From assembly GCA_025350285.1 (NCBI GenBank), contig JANXYE010000427.1:1-6519 (forward strand): a DNA stretch of 6,519 bases. Reading direction: 5' to 3'. The stretch is from Chloroflexota bacterium (lineage in GTDB: Bacteria; Chloroflexota; Dehalococcoidia; Tepidiformales; Tepidiformaceae). Below the pieces are notes generated by a model. That model was not told where the DNA came from. It saw nothing but the letters and a program-made list of their open reading frames with translations, and did not search any database. Within the stretch, counting starts at the first letter, position 1; each line of letters begins with the position of its first letter. The translations under genes were made by a program, and so were the position numbers. Positions 6,049 through 6,519 of this stretch are shown here, in pieces.

Positions 6049-6336
6049 ATGGATTCGCAGCGATATATCTACGGTCACCATATACGGGTCGTATGCAAAG
6101 GTTACTAGGCGATAGAAACCGACGCACCAGGAGGTAGCAACCATGAGACATCGAAGCACGTTCGGCGTATCGCGAAATTTGGTACATCCTACAACGGTAC
6201 CCAATGCGGAAGTACTGGTGCCCACCTACATTACGGCCGAGTGACGGATGGTGCAGCTCTGGGAGACGCTTACTGGCTGACCACGTCAGGATCCGCACCG
6301 CAGCTATCTTCGAGTGAGATCACTCTCTACAAGTGA
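6049..6336 (+). pseudogene. M23-peptidase-like C-terminal fragment with an in-frame TAG
   Basis: One plus-strand frame is readable from about 6040 to a TGA at 6334-6336, broken by one TAG at 6106-6108. After the TAG it holds RRIAKFGTSYNGTQCG and then STGAHLHYGRVTDG. This resembles the HxH active-site block of M23 (LytM-type) cell-wall endopeptidases, usually written STGPHLHFEV. Before the TAG, YIYGHH (from 6067) could supply the tyrosine-histidine segment that precedes it in the family. The N-terminal HxxxD metal site is absent, and no signal peptide leads into it. GC content and third-position GC are clearly lower than in the minus-strand genes. The fragment ends SSEITLYK just before the signal-peptide ORF. 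It is either a decayed, imported hydrolase gene or one with a sequencing or recoding event at the TAG. The family call rests on one short motif. Confidence 0.45.
6312..6325. repeat. Short perfect palindrome upstream of the signal-peptide ORF
   Basis: GAGTGA, a 2-nt spacer (GA) and TCACTC form a perfect 6-bp inverted repeat, 19 bp before the ATG at 6345. GTGAGA, part of the left arm, recurs at 6333-6338. The position suits an operator, but it also lies inside the last codons of the M23-like frame, so it may be incidental. Confidence 0.3.
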
Positions 6337-6344
6337 GACGCGCA

Positions 6345-6449
6345 ATGAAGACCCGACTCGCGGTAGCCGCCCTTACGACAGTGATCCTCCTAGCGGGATT
6401 CGCACCGTCCGCCGCGCGGGCTTCCGGCCCGGGATGGTGCTCAACGTGA
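6345..6449 (+). CDS. Short secreted-peptide ORF with clear signal peptide, probably a truncated gene
   Basis: The 34-codon frame starts MKTR, continues with a hydrophobic core (about residues 5-20: LAVAALTTVILLAGFA) and ends in a cleavage-like PSAARA-S. This is a textbook Sec signal peptide that would release only an eight-residue tail (SGPGWCST). A natural peptide this short is possible. More likely the gene is broken, because the +1 frame is open from 6418 to the window edge and reads a protein-like stretch (SVVNHNWLALEVGCAP). Only a weak ribosome binding site precedes the ATG. It lies 8 bp after the M23-like frame and shares its lower GC, so the two may be remnants of one secreted-protein region. 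Function not recognised. Confidence 0.5.
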   Translation: MKTRLAVAALTTVILLAGFAPSAARASGPGWCST

Positions 6450-6519
6450 TCGAGCTAGTGTAGTGAATCACAATTGGCTTGCGCTTGAAGTCGGCTGCGC
6501 GCCGGCCTCGCGCGGTTCC

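Noticed and set aside
5821..6225. Extension of the enoyl-CoA hydratase frame upstream to 6225
   Set aside because: The extra 135 residues do not resemble crotonases and cross a GC break. Homology begins right at the ATG at 5820, which has promoter elements just before it.
6143..6244. 33-codon plus-strand ORF with a consensus AGGAGGT 7 nt before its ATG
   Set aside because: The apparent ribosome binding site is explained as codons for Pro-Gly-Gly in the M23-like frame, which has the stronger protein signal. It stays possible as a small gene if the M23 reading is wrong.
6373..6519. Minus-strand open frame of 48 codons at the right edge
   Set aside because: It runs opposite the signal-peptide ORF, has no visible start in the window and no recognised motif. 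The signal peptide on the plus strand is better evidence.
6480..6519. Possible tRNA or stable RNA end suggested by the GC-rich tail ending in GGTTCC
   Set aside because: No acceptor or anticodon arm could be paired within the window, and only a 5-bp stem is visible.

Overview
The window comes from a high-GC bacterium. The genes on the minus strand use mostly G or C in third codon positions, three of them appear to start at GTG, and genes are packed with short gaps or a 4-bp overlap. The mix of NTE-like patatin phospholipases, FHA and cyclic-nucleotide domains, a Rieske-fold membrane protein and a short crotonase fits a GC-rich Chloroflexota or Actinomycetota lineage. Nothing here decides between them, and no taxonomic marker gene is present.

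Right to left, in the direction of transcription, the minus strand carries five genes: a short enoyl-CoA hydratase/isomerase (5203-5820); a single-pass membrane protein with a Rieske-like fold that lacks the iron-sulfur ligands (4593-5162); an active-site-complete cNMP-binding/patatin phospholipase of NTE type (2659-4524); its tandem paralogue with the catalytic serine replaced by asparagine (789-2636); and a cNMP-binding/FHA protein (94-792). Plausible sigma70-type promoters precede the hydratase (leaderless geometry) and the first patatin gene. The last three genes look like one operon: 22 bp separate the two patatin genes, and the second patatin gene and the FHA gene overlap by 4 bp.

The most interesting unit is this three-gene module. 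It has one competent phospholipase, one apparent pseudo-phospholipase, and a small cNMP/FHA protein. Only the FHA protein keeps the arginine of the cyclic-nucleotide phosphate-binding cassette. The inference is that the FHA protein senses a nucleotide and that the dead paralogue regulates or scaffolds the active one in membrane-lipid turnover.

Right of about 6036 the base composition falls visibly, and the plus strand shows what looks like decayed secreted-protein material. There is an M23-peptidase-like C-terminal segment with an in-frame TAG (6049-6336), then a short ORF with a clear signal peptide that stops after 34 residues, while another frame stays open to the window edge (6345-6519). 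Between the hydratase promoter and this material lies a minus-strand, coding-like C-terminal scrap with no start codon (5907-6032). This looks like a rearrangement boundary. At the left edge, reading continues in the +1 frame past the stop of the FHA gene to the end of the window.
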